NCBI RefSeq assembly: GCF_021155765.1
Contig: NC_060107.1
Coordinates: 6,868,501 to 6,932,500, forward strand
Source of the DNA: Diprion similis
Lineage: Eukaryota; Arthropoda; Insecta; Hymenoptera; Diprionidae
Direction of reading: 5' to 3'
Length of the DNA stretch: 64,000 bases
The position numbers were made by a program, and so were the translations under genes. Each line of letters begins with the position of its first letter. The first letter of the stretch is position 1. The notes beneath the pieces were generated by a model, which worked only from the letters and a program-made list of their open reading frames with translations, was not told where the DNA came from and made no database searches. Below are positions 13,314 through 27,029 of the stretch, one piece after another.

Positions 13314-15429
13314 GTTTTTTGCTCATTTAAAATAGGATTAAGGCTTCAGCAATCTAATATTGTACATGCATAATGAATCCATAGACGCACAGAAATCATC
13401 ATTTCTTTGATTCGTTTAACATTGTACTTTTAGATTCAGATTAATTGTAATATAAATATTTTCAACAAACAATTATACAGGCAGTTCTGCTGTTTTATTT
13501 TCAACTTTTCTTTTCTCTTTTTTTTATCTTCATCCCGACTTCCCGAATTTTAACGATAAGTCATCGATTGTATTGTAGGTTATCCTACAATGTATATTAT
13601 TAGCGGTATACGTTTGATTGGATTCGATTTATTCTTTTTTGGTTTCAGTTAATCTGACATTCAAATCGACGTTTCGCATTGTAATATAGCCATGAATTTT
13701 CAAAGCGTTATACACAGTATAAAATCTGGTATGTATCTGGAACAGTTCATATTCAACTTTTTTTTCTTCACACTATTTTGCTGGGTACAGTGTAAGTACA
13801 TATATATGTATATGTATAAGAATTGCAAGCAAGAATTAAAAAATTTGACGTATCAGAATTTCAGTAATTACCACCTGTAACATTGTCCAACAATAAAGAA
13901 CAACCCAATTGTTGCTAATACGTGGATTTACACATGCCTGAATTATTGTCAATCCTGTTTTGCCAAATTTCTTTCACCATGATAGCCTTAAGATTCTCAA
14001 AGATAGCAAATTATGTCGAAAAATCATGGAAAGCACGTATCACAAGAGTGAAAGAATCAAATTCATTGTTTTTTTTTTTTTGTAAATAAAATGGTCGTCT
14101 ATGATTACGAACGATTACGATACTTCATAACTCTGAATCAGTGTGTTGATTCCAGGCGAAAGTACTAAAAGGCAGTTATATTCTCCATCGGGTGAATTCG
14201 AAAACTGTTTTTTTTTTTAAGATTATTCTAATTCTTTATTTTGCTTCAGATTTTATTGAATTATCGTGAAAGTGTGCCGAAGACGCGTAAAAATATGCAA
14301 AGTGGGAGGTCTGACCTAGTTTCAAATTGCAGAGGCGAAATAAATGTGGAATTGCAGAAGAGCTATAATAACGTAGCTGATTATTAAACGTGCGATTCGA
14401 ATGATTTCGAAGCCGAGAAATTGAAATGATTGAATTGAATTGAAGCCATAGTTTAAATTTAATTGAAGGTTGCAAAGTTGTTTTAACAATTTTCTTTCTT
14501 TCTTTCTTTTTTTTTTAACTAGTTATTTCGCAACCTTAAAATAATTCGAAATTAAAAAAAGAAATCAATTAACAAACTCGACAATTTTTTAATTCGACGT
14601 CTAACAAGTTCCATTCCAAAGCTGCGAAATGGTGATTATTTTTTACTTCACAATAAGAAACTGTCAAAACTACAATTTGGTAAATTTTCCTCATCGTAAG
14701 AGTAAAAATTTCGGTAAAAAAAAAAAAAGAAAAACACGGTACTTAATAACTTGTTCTGTTCCAAAGTGATGTATAGTTTTTCACTAATATATAATATACA
14801 GGCAATGTAAATCCTGTTCCTTAATTTCACCGTTCCGGCAATTTTTTTACTAGACTGTACACCCGACGCATCTTTAATCAACGTCACCGTATAGAGAATG
14901 TATAATTTCACCAACCTCACGTTAAAGCGGGTAGGTATACATGTATATGCATATAATAAAGAGAGCGAGAAACGAAAAGGCGAGAAAAAGAAGTAAACGA
15001 AAATTTAAAAAAAAAAAGGAAAAAAAAAATGAAAAAAGTACTTGCAGCGTCTAAATTTGTAACCCGGGGTACGAGATTTATCATATTATTTTTTTTTTTT
15101 TAGTTTCGTTCAGTAACCACATTAGAGAAGATGGAACGAGACGCTTAATCTAGCGGTCTGGAATCGGGTCTCCCTTTTTTATAATACAAATATAGCATAC
15201 GTGCATGTATGTAACACGAATGCAAAGGATAATAAAAAGAGTCGAACACGAAGAAGACCTGCAGCCCCGAAATTTAAGAGGCGCGTCTGTCTGGCTCGGC
15301 ACAAACCGACCATTGGGTCAGAAAACGGAGACTAATGGACTGTGCCAACTGGTCCATGAACGCGCCAGATGTTCGCTGATCCCGCGCAGAAAGATTGAAA
15401 GTGAAAAATCGACGCCCTGCAGGACAAGT

Positions 15430-15960
15430 GCCGTTTAAGGGGATATTCTGGTCTCGAAATTTGAGAAAATCGATTTTTTTTTCTCTACATTTTCAAAATT
15501 TAAGAATAAAAGCCTCTAAGAGGATTTTTGAAAGTTCAAATTATTTTTATGACGCGCCAACTAAACCGGTCCGGCCGGGAGGAATCTTTAAACGCGTTTT
15601 TCTCGAAACTGCTTTTTCGAGCTGGTTGACATGATATCGCAAGTTTTACTCGAACGATTCTCCTGAAATTTGGTGGCAATCTTCTTTATATATCCGTCTA
15701 TAATTTGACCCTTGGATTTAGAGAAATTTTTTTTTCATATCGTAGCCATTTTGTGAATATTTCTTTTTTTTCTCTTTTCCAAGAGTTAAACCATAGAAAC
15801 ATCTTTACTGATTAAGAAATTTTCAATTTTTCTTATTTCAGATTACTGTAAGGGTTTAAATAACGTCGACCAGGATGCACCCTTTTTTTTGTAGCCCCCA
15901 CTTCACCAGCCTATAACTCTACCAATTTTTGACTAAGTTTTTCCTAAACACGCACCGTTA
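15430..15960. mobile_element. probable interspersed-repeat (transposon-derived) sequence
   Basis: This stretch is stylistically unlike its neighbours. It has repeated short words such as TTTCTCGAAACTG, TTTTTCGAGCTGGTTGACATG, ACTCGAACGATTCTCCTGAAATTTGG and TTTGACCCTTGGATTTAGAG, typical of dispersed insect repeats as I remember them. There is no transposase or reverse-transcriptase frame and I cannot assign a family. The boundaries are approximate. Confidence 0.4.
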
Positions 15961-18062
15961 GAATAACGTAACTAACTCCAGCCTCATCATTAATAATAAT
16001 GATCTTTGCAAATGATAAGCGGTATATATACTTTTTATTGGATTCGATTTATTCTTTTTCGGTGTGAAATAGTATTTGTTTTCATACTTCGACCTCCATA
16101 TCCAAGAAATCAACATCATTCGTTAATAATAATATCAGGACTTTCCCGTTTCACGGTTTTCCTTCTCAACCTATTTGCTGATAACAACTATTGAAATTTC
16201 GAATCGTGTAACGCGGACGCTTCACGAACCAAACAATTTGCGCATGTGTGTTGGTCCTGCATCTCGGCTTGCGAATTAGAGACTGTACATACGTATATAT
16301 GTATGTATAAGTAAACGCAAGATCCGCACTCCGGTTAACTTCATCTCGACTCATAGTTCAAACAACGAGTAAACATGACCCGTTTGTATTTTTTAAACGA
16401 ACCGTCGATCACCACTTATTGAATTATATGATCACGATCACGCCCAAGGAAACGATGATCGGCTCGAGATAGATTTTTTCTTCAATATTAGCGTGAAAAA
16501 TAGGAATCTGCCTTATCATTCGTGCGATCTATTATCGACCTATAAAATTAAAAAGAAAAGTTTTGCTTGTTAAGACTCACTTCCTGCTGACAATGTGTGT
16601 TTTCATTCTTAAATAGTGTAGAATCTTCTTATCAATATTAATCAATTTTCATATTTACAATCACGACCTGTATAAATACTCATTACTCAACTGAAATTTA
16701 ATGACGATTGTTTCTTTTCTTAATGAAGTTGTATGGAAAATTAAAAACAATATCGATCAGCAATTTGGGAAGAAATAATTTTGTGATAAAAATATTCAGT
16801 GCTGTTAATTATTTTTGCTCCTTCTTTGGATGTCAAATTTTTCATTCCCGATGATCTGACGTGTTACTTCCGAAGTAAGTATATATGTATAATGTAGAGG
16901 CACCCAAGTAACTATAAAGACATATCGAGTTCACACTATTTGTGCGGCAGACTTTTACTCGTCATATAATTACTAATTGTGCAGTAAAGTAAGCCTTACT
17001 TACAATATACAACGCATTTCTGAATGTTGCATGCAATCCTATGTTTATCGATTCTTGCATTCGTTCAGCATAGCGTCGAAAATAGAAACTGTTTATAAAT
17101 AATAAATAATGCATAAGGTAAATGCGATCAATTATTAATAGATCAGAAGCCTAGTGCCGTTGTTTGAAAGTCATCCATTACGAAGAGAATTTATACAGTA
17201 TCAATTCGAGTGATTCGATAGCGTCTAAATTTAAATCTCGTCTCTGGTTTTGATGATGTTTCACATACATTTGACTCACTTACGTGAAGTGAATCTTCTC
17301 GAAGTTCAAATCATTCTCATTAAACTTTGCGGACATGAGAATATTTCTACAAACAAATAAAGTCTTCAAATATTTTTCTCTCTCCTTCAGGATCACGTTA
17401 TCATTTTTTCTACAACCCTATCTACAGAGAAAAAATGACGAGTGAAAAAGCCTGTATTAACAAAATCTGATTCAAACTAAGAATCGCTGTAGATATAAAA
17501 AATTTCAATCCAAGTTACAAGTTCAATAATCACGTGAATTTCGTATTTGAAATTCCATCACGCGTCTTAAAACGTCTCAAAATCACGTTTTCGTTTCGTC
17601 GAGAGATTTTCGACCCGACTGTCCACGATCATTCGTCCCATACGTCCTGCAATTCCGCGACAGCGATCTACACTATCGAATGGTGCAGACAGAGTGGGCC
17701 GAGTGACGTCAGTAGAGGAGGCCCGTCGATCATTTATCCCTGAAAGTGGTCGCGTGGCGGCGCTGGTGTTAAAGTCCGTGTAAAACGTCGTTGATTTCAT
17801 AGAATGTACATACTTTTTAAATAAGGAACCGTTTCGCGAGTTTGCAACCGATTGGCAAAGTAACGCCGGCGTTTATCATTTGCAAACCTAATGTGCAGCA
17901 CCTCCTCCTCCTCCTCCTCCTCCTCCTCCTTCTCAACTTATATGCGTTCACGAAAGATGAAGGCTTGCAAGAGAAGACGGTGGTTCACAACAGCCATGCA
18001 GAAACGGTCCGATAGATGGTGTTGTAGCCGTATTAAGAGAAAAAGTAGGTACAAGTGTAAGG

Positions 18063-18099
18063 CATCAAGCATCAAGCATCAAGCGTCAAGCGTCAAGCA
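18063..18099. repeat. heptanucleotide (ATCAAGC)n tandem repeat
   Basis: Five tandem copies of a 7-mer, ATCAAGC changing to GTCAAGC in the later copies. Confidence 0.85.
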
Positions 18100-19705
18100 C
18101 CCGTCACATCGCGATCTGAATTAAACGCAAAACTGATTCCAACTCGAGGTCACCGTATCTTTTCGCCTTTTTTATTACGCTTCGCGGACAAGTTTCGTGC
18201 ACAAATTCCATAAGCTTACCGCAGGAATGGATTATTATTTATAAAACTATGTGTATTTATATATCTATCTATCTATCTATCTATCACAGAGTTACGTAAT
18301 TTCGAACATTGCAAATTAATTCTAAGTTGTGGGTGTGTTTTATGTATTATGTGTGTTACACGTATGGTTAAATGTGTAATACATACACATACAGCATACT
18401 ATAGATATAATGATATATTTTTAACGCACTGTATTCTCTCGGTAAAGATTATGTATAAAATTAAATATTGTATATTACACACTTTTTTTTTTACTATAGC
18501 CAAAAATTCTTCCTCATTCTCTCCTCGATTCCTCTTCCATTGATTTCTGTTTCCTTTTGTACAAAACATGAGCCGAGTGTATAATATAGATATTATTTGG
18601 TACGCATGTAACGTTTATATTTGAATGTATATGTACGCGCAGTCACGTATAAAAGTGTGCATTATCGACGCAGGAACCACCATATCGTTGAGGATAGAAT
18701 AATGGAGAACGGAACATGTCGACCGTTCCTTTTAAAAAAAAAAGAAAGAAAAAACCATGCACGAAGCATAATTTTGTGAAATTGTCTGAGATATTTAGAA
18801 GATACAGTGAAAAGGGCAAACCTGAATACGAATAATGTTATTGATAATCGTTGCGAATGAAGTATAATACGTACTGTGACCAACGTGAAGAATGGAATGT
18901 AAGCAAAAAAAAATCGAGCCAATTTTTTACGCTAATTTGAAGAATTCGTAACAAAAAGAAAAAAAGAAAATTACGTCGAACAAAATCAAGCAGGAAGATT
19001 ATTTTTACGGCGGTAATACAACTTTGGGATTTCAGAACTAGGTTATGTTCGTAGAAAGAATTATTGTATCTAATATTTAGTAAAGTTTAATAGGATAAAA
19101 AAAAAAGTAAATAAAGTAAATATCCCGTTGTTTATACAACGTACGCAAAGTATAGATAACGGTAGTATTTTTAAATAATTGGCTGTCCTGTTAAATTCCA
19201 TGAAAAAGGATAATTGCAAAAGTTGTGTGCAATTGAATTTTACCGCTTCTGCGATATCAACGTGTATATATATATTACACTTAAGTATACTTTAGCACAT
19301 GATGGATGCGGTGATGTCGTACTGTACGATACCATTTTTCAACCGGTGCATACGAGTGTTAAAACTTTGTTTCGAATTGAATGAAAGAAAAAAATACACG
19401 ACCAAATTATTCTACCCCCTTAACTGCTAAAATATGAAGTTGTAAAATGTAAAAAAAAAAAAAAAATTAAAAAAAAACAGAATAAACAAAAAAAAAAAAA
19501 AATCCACGCAACTTTCCTGTCGTCAAGTATGAACCTATATACCTATGTACATAAATATATGATGTATATGCCAGACAATCGTTGTGCCAACCCGATATAA
19601 AATTGATATTTATAACTTGCACCCTGTCTAGGCTTCAATATAAATTATACAAACACTCGTCGCGTTTTTCGTATAAACATGAGATAGAGATAGATAGACA
19701 TATAG

Positions 19706-19706
19706 T

Positions 19707-19740
<34 letters not shown>

Positions 19741-19742
19741 TA
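19706..19742. repeat. (GATA)n microsatellite
   Basis: About nine GATA tetranucleotides. The complementary CTAT tract occurs 1.4 kb upstream at 18262-18285. Confidence 0.9.
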
Positions 19743-19799
19743 TAGGTAGACAGAATCCAAAGAGTTAAGTACGTGCATAATAATTATTGTTAACTTTGT

Positions 19800-22080
19800 G
19801 GTGTATTATTGAGTTATTCCAGTGCGGGTTTATCGAAGTGGGTCAAGCGATTCAATAACTGAGGTATACGCGTGGGAGACGACGGAGCTGAGCGGAGGGG
19901 CAACGAGAAGAGACGCGGGGAACCCGAGGGTATCGCCAACGTTACCCAATTCGTTGGCAACCAGTGCCTCCTCCTCCTCCTCCTACTCCCCCTCCACCCC
20001 CTCCTCCGCCTCCTCCTCCGTCTCCACCATCCTCAATCCACCTCCTCCTCCTCCTTCTTCTTCTCCTTCTCCTCCTCATGCCTTTATGCCATTTTACAAC
20101 CACTTTTGTGTACTTCTCTCTTCTTCTGCACGTTTCCTCTCAACTGCACGCGCAGAGGAAGACACAAAAAGAAAGAGAAAACGAAAAAAAGTAAGAAGGA
20201 TTGCAGAAAAAATGAAAGAAAAAAATACTGCCGTACCCTAATCGATTCAATCGTAACTTCGTATCAATTTCCATCATAATCTAAGTATTTCAACCTATAT
20301 TCGCAAGCAACGAAACAGTATAGCCTTGAAATTTTTTTAATTATTAATTGAAATATTCGTGTTATAATATATATTACAATTGATGAAATAACAGTGAAAT
20401 TTTAAATAGAAACTGGGAAAACAAAAAATGTATACATCAGATCTAGAACAACTAGGTATACACATGCTTGAGTATTACATATCTATAGATATACGTGGCA
20501 CGAGTGCACAATACCTAATTAAAACGTTTACATAATTATTCAACATTCAAGAATGGACTCGATTTACCGTGTGATAATGTATAATATACATATTTTAAGA
20601 CCACTAGCGTTAACTGTAACAAATGTTCGGAAAACAATTTTTTTTATTTTCTAACAGACAAAATTAAACTTTTGTCCAAACTAATATCTACACGGTAAGT
20701 ATGTATCTAAAATAAAATTTTGTTCTAGTTCATTTCAATATTAATTGATTGACAAATGCGAAATTTTACTGTGACAAATAAACGTGGAAGTTATTTCTCG
20801 TAAAACCTGATTTCTTCAACCTCAGAGTGAATGAAAGAAAAAAAAAAGAAAAAAACGAAGAAAGAAGATAAAAATTCAGCGATACAAACGAAGCATCACA
20901 GATCATTCACAGTCATCTTTGACAACGACACGAAGTGATTAACAAAAATCGAAAAGAAGAAATTTCCTACAAGAAAAAAAAAAAAAAACATTTCTGTCAA
21001 ACAGTGTATTTTTGATAAGTAAAAAAGGAAAAGAAAAATTAAAATATTATACGATCATACAATCTCGTTAGTCGTGATAACTTACAGAATTATTATCTCA
21101 ACGATATTTGACTGCGCTGATTGTCGCTGCCAGCATAAGCGTCATTTAAGAATCGTTTCGCTTCCTCCTCCCTTCGGGACGACGTGGAGGATAAAATTGA
21201 GACTTTAAATTTCCCGCTCCGCAGCTAACTCGGTATTATATTTTACAGGCTGCGTACACACCAATAAATACAAAAGGTTGTAAAATCGTCAATCCTACTC
21301 CACCCCCGGTGAGAAAGTTGGCTCAACAACGTCGAGGGTTGTAAAATACGGTGAAGAAGAAGTCGGAAATGACTAGGGTACACATCCTAACCGATACCCA
21401 TAACAGAGGGGTGAAATGTCTAAACTCTGTTGTTACAGTACCCGATGAGGTAGGAGGTACTACGTGTGCCTAATTGCGAGGAGACGCAGCTTGAATCCAA
21501 CCCCGAGTCTATCCATTATTGGACGCGAGTTGTGAGGGTGAATGGAACAAGTGACGATTCGATGCGAAGAGGAGGACTCGAACCACCTGCAGAGACTCGC
21601 CTGAACGAATAGCACCGTGAAAATGAGCAGATTTTAACGGGGGTTGCGATTTTAGGCACGTGCCAAAAAGGAGGGGACCGGCTCTAGGAGCGGCGTTTAG
21701 TCCTTTGTCAAATTGGGCTCATCGTCGTCCCGGATCCCCGCTGCTGCAGGTATGGATTTCGTGTGAATTTTGACCTGGTTTAATGGCGTCCGTCCCTCCG
21801 TTCGTTCGTTCGCTCGCTCACTCACTCACTCACTTAGTGGCAGACTCTTACTTCACCCGCGGGCTCGCGCCATGCACTTGGTCACGGAAAAAGGGAAAGT
21901 GTGACAACAATGCGACCTCTCCGCCTGCAGTTGCAACATCCTTGTACCGACAAAGGTTACCGAATTTTACCATTCAAATTTGGCTGATTGGAAACTACCA
22001 CGAAACGTCTGCGATTCCATTTGTCATATCTACAATTATTTTCGAACGAAGAAATAACCGCGGGAATTAGTTGGTAAGTT
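19800..22080. promoter_or_regulatory. GC-richer promoter-like region with CCT tract
   Basis: A GC-rich block begins at about 19820. It includes a strand-asymmetric CCT/CTC tract (19967-20078), and a second GC-rich, CpG-containing block spans about 21120-22050. The open frames over the CCT tract are low-complexity P/S/L translations and are rejected as genes. The two blocks look like further alternative promoters or 5' UTR segments within the long 5' region of a gene. Orientation is undetermined. Confidence 0.3.
19967..20078. repeat. polypyrimidine (CCT/CTT) tract
   Basis: About 110 bases almost entirely C and T on the plus strand, in triplets CCT, CTC and CTT. Such mirror-like homopurine/homopyrimidine DNA can form triplex structures, and it can also be the C/T-rich part of a 5' UTR. 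Confidence 0.85.
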
Positions 22081-24867
22081 AAGTAACGATATAAAGTTCA
22101 ATTACATAGGTCAATACACAACGTATCCTAGATGTTTTAGAAAAGCGAGAAGAAAAATTCTTTCTCAACTTTTGTCGAGTTTATAACTTACTCGCCATCC
22201 AACGCTAGGTTTATGTTGAACAATGGATACCTTTACAGGTGTACCTTGGACGAGAAATGAATTAGAATCAGGTCGTTATTGTGCAGTGGTCTGTGAGAAG
22301 AAAAAAAAAAAGAATGAAAACTTTTTCATCTTTGATACTTTTCTGGGTTCAAATGTACTGGTAAATCCATTTATTTGAATTGCATAAAGTACGACCTGAT
22401 TCTACAGTGTTATCATAGCTTCTGTGTACAAAACCTCATTTTTAATCACACCCATATATATATATATATATGAGGATAGGTTTATTTTTTCAAGTCGCAA
22501 TATCAAGAGTTTCGCAAATTTCACGTAATTCCAAGACGTTGTTAACGCTGCGCCGTCTGCAACTGCGATCGACACTTTTGTCTAGATACGTTCCCTTTAT
22601 ACCCGAGGAGGACTGTTGTAAAAAGATTGAATCGGTGCATTCCCATAATCGGAATCGTCCTTGATTGAAATCGGTTTTCGAATCATCGACGTTATCGTTA
22701 CAACTACGATTGCTTTGGAACGCGTTAAACTTCTCTCGACTAGCGACCTCGGGTAATTAATAGTCGTAATAGGTACGCAGCGTCTATGTCGCGTGTAGAC
22801 GAGATGAGCCCGGCGATCTAAAATAACCAAATGACTCCGAGCAGGTGTGCCTAATTTTAATGAACCTGCAAGTGCGTCCAAGGATGCGAACAATAAACAG
22901 ACACCACCGAACCCTCTGTATAATGCAAATAATAAATGGCTGGCTACGTATATATGTATAAGAGAATACTCGTCAATGTTTGCCGATGAAATTTCGTTAA
23001 TTTCATGATTCGATCGTACAGAGACGACGAAGAGCAGTGTAAAACTACGTGTAGGTAAAACTACATTACGCAAGATGAAAAGAGGGAATACTTCTGACGA
23101 GGTACATGAATATGTATTGCGATTCGATTTGATCTGTAGTTACGAGAGAAAAACACACGTGCGATTGCACATGATAATACTAAGGTAAATATTGAAACAG
23201 TCTGTTTCAAAATAATACACGAAGGAGAGAAGGTTCCCTTACCGGTGAAAGTATGAACCGTTACAAAGAAGAAGAAAAGATCATGAAGAGTTCTGGAGGA
23301 GGTATACCTGCTGCAATGCCATGCCATGCCATGACCGTTTACTGTTTGCAAATATCCTCGGTTGTATGTGTGTGTAATACCTTTGAAACTGGCGTTGCGA
23401 CGAAAGTAAGATTTTAATCTTGATTTATGACGGCGTTGGCAAGTCGCAAGTCGCAAGGTGCCTCATAGAGATCAGTCGACCCAAGTTAGGGCGTCGCTCG
23501 CTTACTTTCGGAAGTGTAACAAGTGCAAGGCAGCAGCAGGTACAAGGTATACCTAGGCGTAAGGTGTGAGGATAGAATCAAACACGCGTATTGACTTGTC
23601 GTCAACAAACCCGGCGGGGAGTCTGTGTCGAAGATTAACTGCGCCCTTTTCCCTTCCCCACCTTGCCATTGCAGCAGCAGCAGCAGCAGCAGCAGAAGGC
23701 ACGTGCCGCAAAGGGCAGCCTAGTCGTCAAAGAATGTCTCATTTTTCGCGACCATTGGAAAAGCTGAGACCTCAGAAAAGGAAGTTACCTGCCTCTGGAA
23801 TCCGATATACGATGAATTTGCCACGAGCGGTGAATCAAATTTGAAGATTATAGAATATACTGCAACGAAGAAGAGAATGAATTATGTACAATTAAAGCTA
23901 AATCAATTAACTTATGTTAGAAACCTGTGAGTTCATTTTTCTCTAAACACTAAGAATGTGATCAGGCATAGTTTCTAATCGTTTTCCGTGCATTATTTGG
24001 CGACATAAAATTTAAATTAGCCAGTCACTTCTACTGTTTGGTAAAAAAAATATTTTCAATTTAAGGTAAAAGTGACGGTGAAGCTTCTCTTTCTGCAACA
24101 AAGCGTCTGGAGGATGAATCCGCATATTTTCGAATGAGCTTCTCCTTCCTCCATCAACTGATATGCATTAGCATGCACAGAGTCGTCTTTCTCTATAAGG
24201 CTGAACCCGACGAAACCCACGCGCGAAACCTGTTCCAACTTAAACTAACGCGTTGATCGTCGCATCGTTGATCGTGAATGTAAGATAAATTAAAGAAAGG
24301 GTTTTATTCGCCACATCTGTAGTGGCGATGTGTGAGAAGACGCGAGTAACGGACACAGAGGTTTGCATTCGCACAGTGCCTACACGCTGTGATCCCACAT
24401 CCTGTGGATGTGCGAGGATAATTATAAGTTCGAGTTAAAAGTGACTGATATTTTCCTCCTTATTAGCTTACATTACAGCAGTTCGTCACTCATTTTGCCG
24501 ATAAATTTATGATATAAATGAATATGAAATCGGTTACGCGGGTACACATTAGAGAGGTATACATATATTTGTTAGTCATTATTTCTACAAGGAAGACGGT
24601 TTATTCTCCGTTAACTTCAGCTCTTACAACCAATGACGACGAGGAGAGGAAAAAATGGTCAAACGGAGCGCCGTACTGCACACAATTGCACTTATATTGC
24701 ATGCAATACATACATACACGTGTAGATACGCGACGTGAGCAATTAGCCTCTTTGCAAATTTCTAGCGGGTATTTCAGCGGTAATTTATAAACGTAGCCTG
24801 AATTTGTCACGGTTTGCTTCGCACGTCTAATAATGTATCTGGGATTTTCTAAGCAGGGTTTCCTAAG
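22080..24867. other. non-coding spacer, nothing definite seen
   Basis: The longest open frames here (minus 22597-23073, 158 codons; minus 23061-23456) have no domain, signal or splice context that convinces. A CAG run sits at 23673-23695. A 5-bp repeat GCCAT occurs near 23316-23330. Confidence 0.5.
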
Positions 24868-25250
24868 GAGAAGGTCGTGAAGAGGGTGCCCTGGACGATT
24901 TCGACGTTTACGTATACATCTCCCAATATCGAAGTCTATGTATCTCAAATGCGAAAAAGGGTTTAACAGCCCCATTCTGCACGCAATTCCGAACAAAAAC
25001 ACTCCGACACATTTTCATTCGACGCAGAAATAAAGAAATGGCACGAATTCTACGAATTTACTATTACCATTTTGTAGATTCCGTGACATTTCTTTATTAC
25101 TGCATCAGACGAAATGAGATTGGAGTGTTTTTGTTGAGAATTGCATACGGAACCGGGCTGTCATCCCCCGTTTCGCCCTTTTTCAATATTTCAAGGCACA
25201 CGCGTAATCGTCGAAATCGACCAAAGCCTCCCCTTGAACACACGTCACTA
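24868..25250. repeat. long imperfect hairpin (about 185-bp arms, short loop)
   Basis: The left arm (about 24868-25057) is an imperfect reverse complement of the right arm (about 25069-25250). AACAAAAACACTCC at 24992-25005 pairs with 25122-25135, CGATTTCGACG at 24896-24906 pairs with 25209-25219, and ATAAAGAAATG pairs with CATTTCTTTAT next to the loop. Computed centres (25058-25064) agree, so the arms form one continuous foldback with a loop of about 10 bases. It could be a foldback transposon or a hairpin-RNA (endo-siRNA) locus. Open frames overlapping it are by-products. Confidence 0.75.
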
Positions 25251-27029
25251 ACATATAACAAATGAATACGAACATTTTAACACGTCCGCGGCAACAAGCG
25301 TTATACGAAGTGAAATCACTGGTATATATATGTATATATACACGTTAATTGATCCGCGCGAAAACAAGAATAAAGAGTAAAAATAATACAATGTCTCGGG
25401 ACCGATTGTTCGTTGATTCGCTCGAACTTACCTGCAGCGCTAGAGCCGATTGTGAGAGAGCGATGGAAAAATAGAATAACCTGAGACAATACACAACGCT
25501 TGTTGCAATTGTGCAACGATTACACGTATTACATGTACACAACGCGACACAAGTCAACGATTGCGCGAGAGAGAATGAGTTATTTTCACAGCAATATGAA
25601 GCATATAACATGTACATACATACATGTGCATCGTGTGTTGGGATTGGGAGAATTATTATTAGCGGTTGTACATGCATGCGTACAGACCGCGGCCTGGCAA
25701 GATCGCGCGACACGCGTGCAATTCACGAACAGCGTGTGCGTGTAGCTGCAACGCACGCACACTGGCCCAAATCTGCGTGCCAATAAACAACCCGCACCGC
25801 GTTGCTGAATGTTGGTAACATGTGTCTCCGGGGCAGGAGTGTAATTTCTAGGTCCACGCCAGGCGGGCACGCGTGTAAGATTACATGCGCTACGTATATA
25901 CATTGTACGCACGTGTATACACGCGTGCGTCGTAAGTACTCTACGTGCGTAGCGTATAGCTAGTTGGGTGTATAGGTATGCGAATTTATCGCAGATAGAG
26001 ACGATGCGTAGCGTCATATGTCGCGGCTGGATATGCCGATGATGGCACGGCGTTGCCGGTTTTCAGGCGCGATGCGTCGTCCCTGCCCTCCTGTCCTCCT
26101 GGCCTCCTGGCCTCCTCCTATTTCTCTTTCTCTTTCTCTTTCTCTTTCTGTTTCTTCTCGGCGCGCAGCGATCGAGCAACGACGACACGTAGTGGCCGAG
26201 CCACAGGCTGGAAACTTTAGTGAATGATCTCCCTCTCTCCCTCTCTCTCTCTCTTTCTCTCTCCGTCTGTCCCAGTATAACCAGGTGTTTCGCTTTCGCA
26301 GGCACATCGCTACTCGCGGTGCTTTTTATCCTTTCTTTTCAGAGAGACTGATCCTCCTTTCGTTGGTTGCGTAACCCGTCGTCTCAACGACGAGACAGAT
26401 GTGTCACTTCAGCGTGACAGCAACAGCAAAACAGCAGCAAGAGTAAAAGTAGTAACACGGTAGCAATAATTGTGCAGCGGCAGTCTTATCAGCAACAATA
26501 TATCAACACCAGCAACATTGGTGGTTGAAAAGGAACGAGAATGCGAGTAAATATATTATATGGGGTAAACGTGGAATAGAAACGGCGGGAAGGAATTGGA
26601 ATTGGGGGGGTTGGATAGACGGACCCCCGACCACGGTTTACTCCGTCTACCGTGTGCCAGCGAGTCAGCGCGTAGGTACGAACACAATACAACTATACCG
26701 GCACACGGGTAGGTGTTGTAATAACGCATTTCGTACAAGTGTGAGAACAGCAGGTACGCAGAGTGCGACAGCGGAAGGGGGGGGGGTATGTAAAACCTGA
26801 CAGAAACGTCGGGGGTTATGGGTACAGAATTTTTGACCATAGACAAAAGAACAGCGAAACAAAGAAACAAACGAACTCGTATAAGGTTTGGCAAAGAGGA
26901 TTACCACCACCACCTGTAGTAGTCGGTTATCCGGAGTTAGTATATACTATATTTATATATAGTTAAAGTACGGCTGGCTTATCGGTTCGTTTTTGTTTTT
27001 TTGTCACTTGTTTTTCAATTGGCTCATAC
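25251..27029. other. non-coding spacer and GC-rich block
   Basis: No supported exon. A CpG-rich block runs from about 25650 to 26280 and ends in polypyrimidine tracts (26098-26156 and 26229-26268). On the minus strand it lies inside the probable first intron of the gene whose exon ends at 27030. A G run at about 26777-26787 and a C-rich complement are also present. Confidence 0.45.

Larger units (their letters stand above)
10515..15429. other. non-coding spacer containing a CpG-rich island and a foldback
   Basis: No defensible coding exon is present. The main landmarks are the GC-rich, promoter-like block at 11.75-12.7 kb and a 137-bp foldback at 13.18-13.31 kb. The remainder is AT-rich with homopolymers. 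Confidence 0.5.
15961..19800. other. AT-rich spacer with simple repeats
   Basis: No supported gene. Contains a CCT trinucleotide run (17900-17930), a heptamer repeat (18063-18099), CTAT (18262-18285) and GATA (19706-19742) microsatellites, and many A/T homopolymers. Confidence 0.55.

Noticed and set aside
19822-20279. Two overlapping plus frames of 135-139 codons
   Set aside because: Both are driven by the CCT/CTT tract (poly-S, poly-L or poly-P in the three frames).
22597-23073. 158-codon open frame, minus strand
   Set aside because: No domain, no codon bias relative to flanks and no splice or promoter context. A frame of this length can arise by chance in 64 kb.
24601-25002. 133-codon minus frame
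   Set aside because: It overlaps one arm of the long hairpin. The similar frame in the other arm is explained by the DNA inverted repeat.
25586-26017. 143-codon minus frame rich in Cys and His
   Set aside because: It lies in a CpG- and ACGTGC-word-rich block. No domain spacing of cysteines and no splice context.
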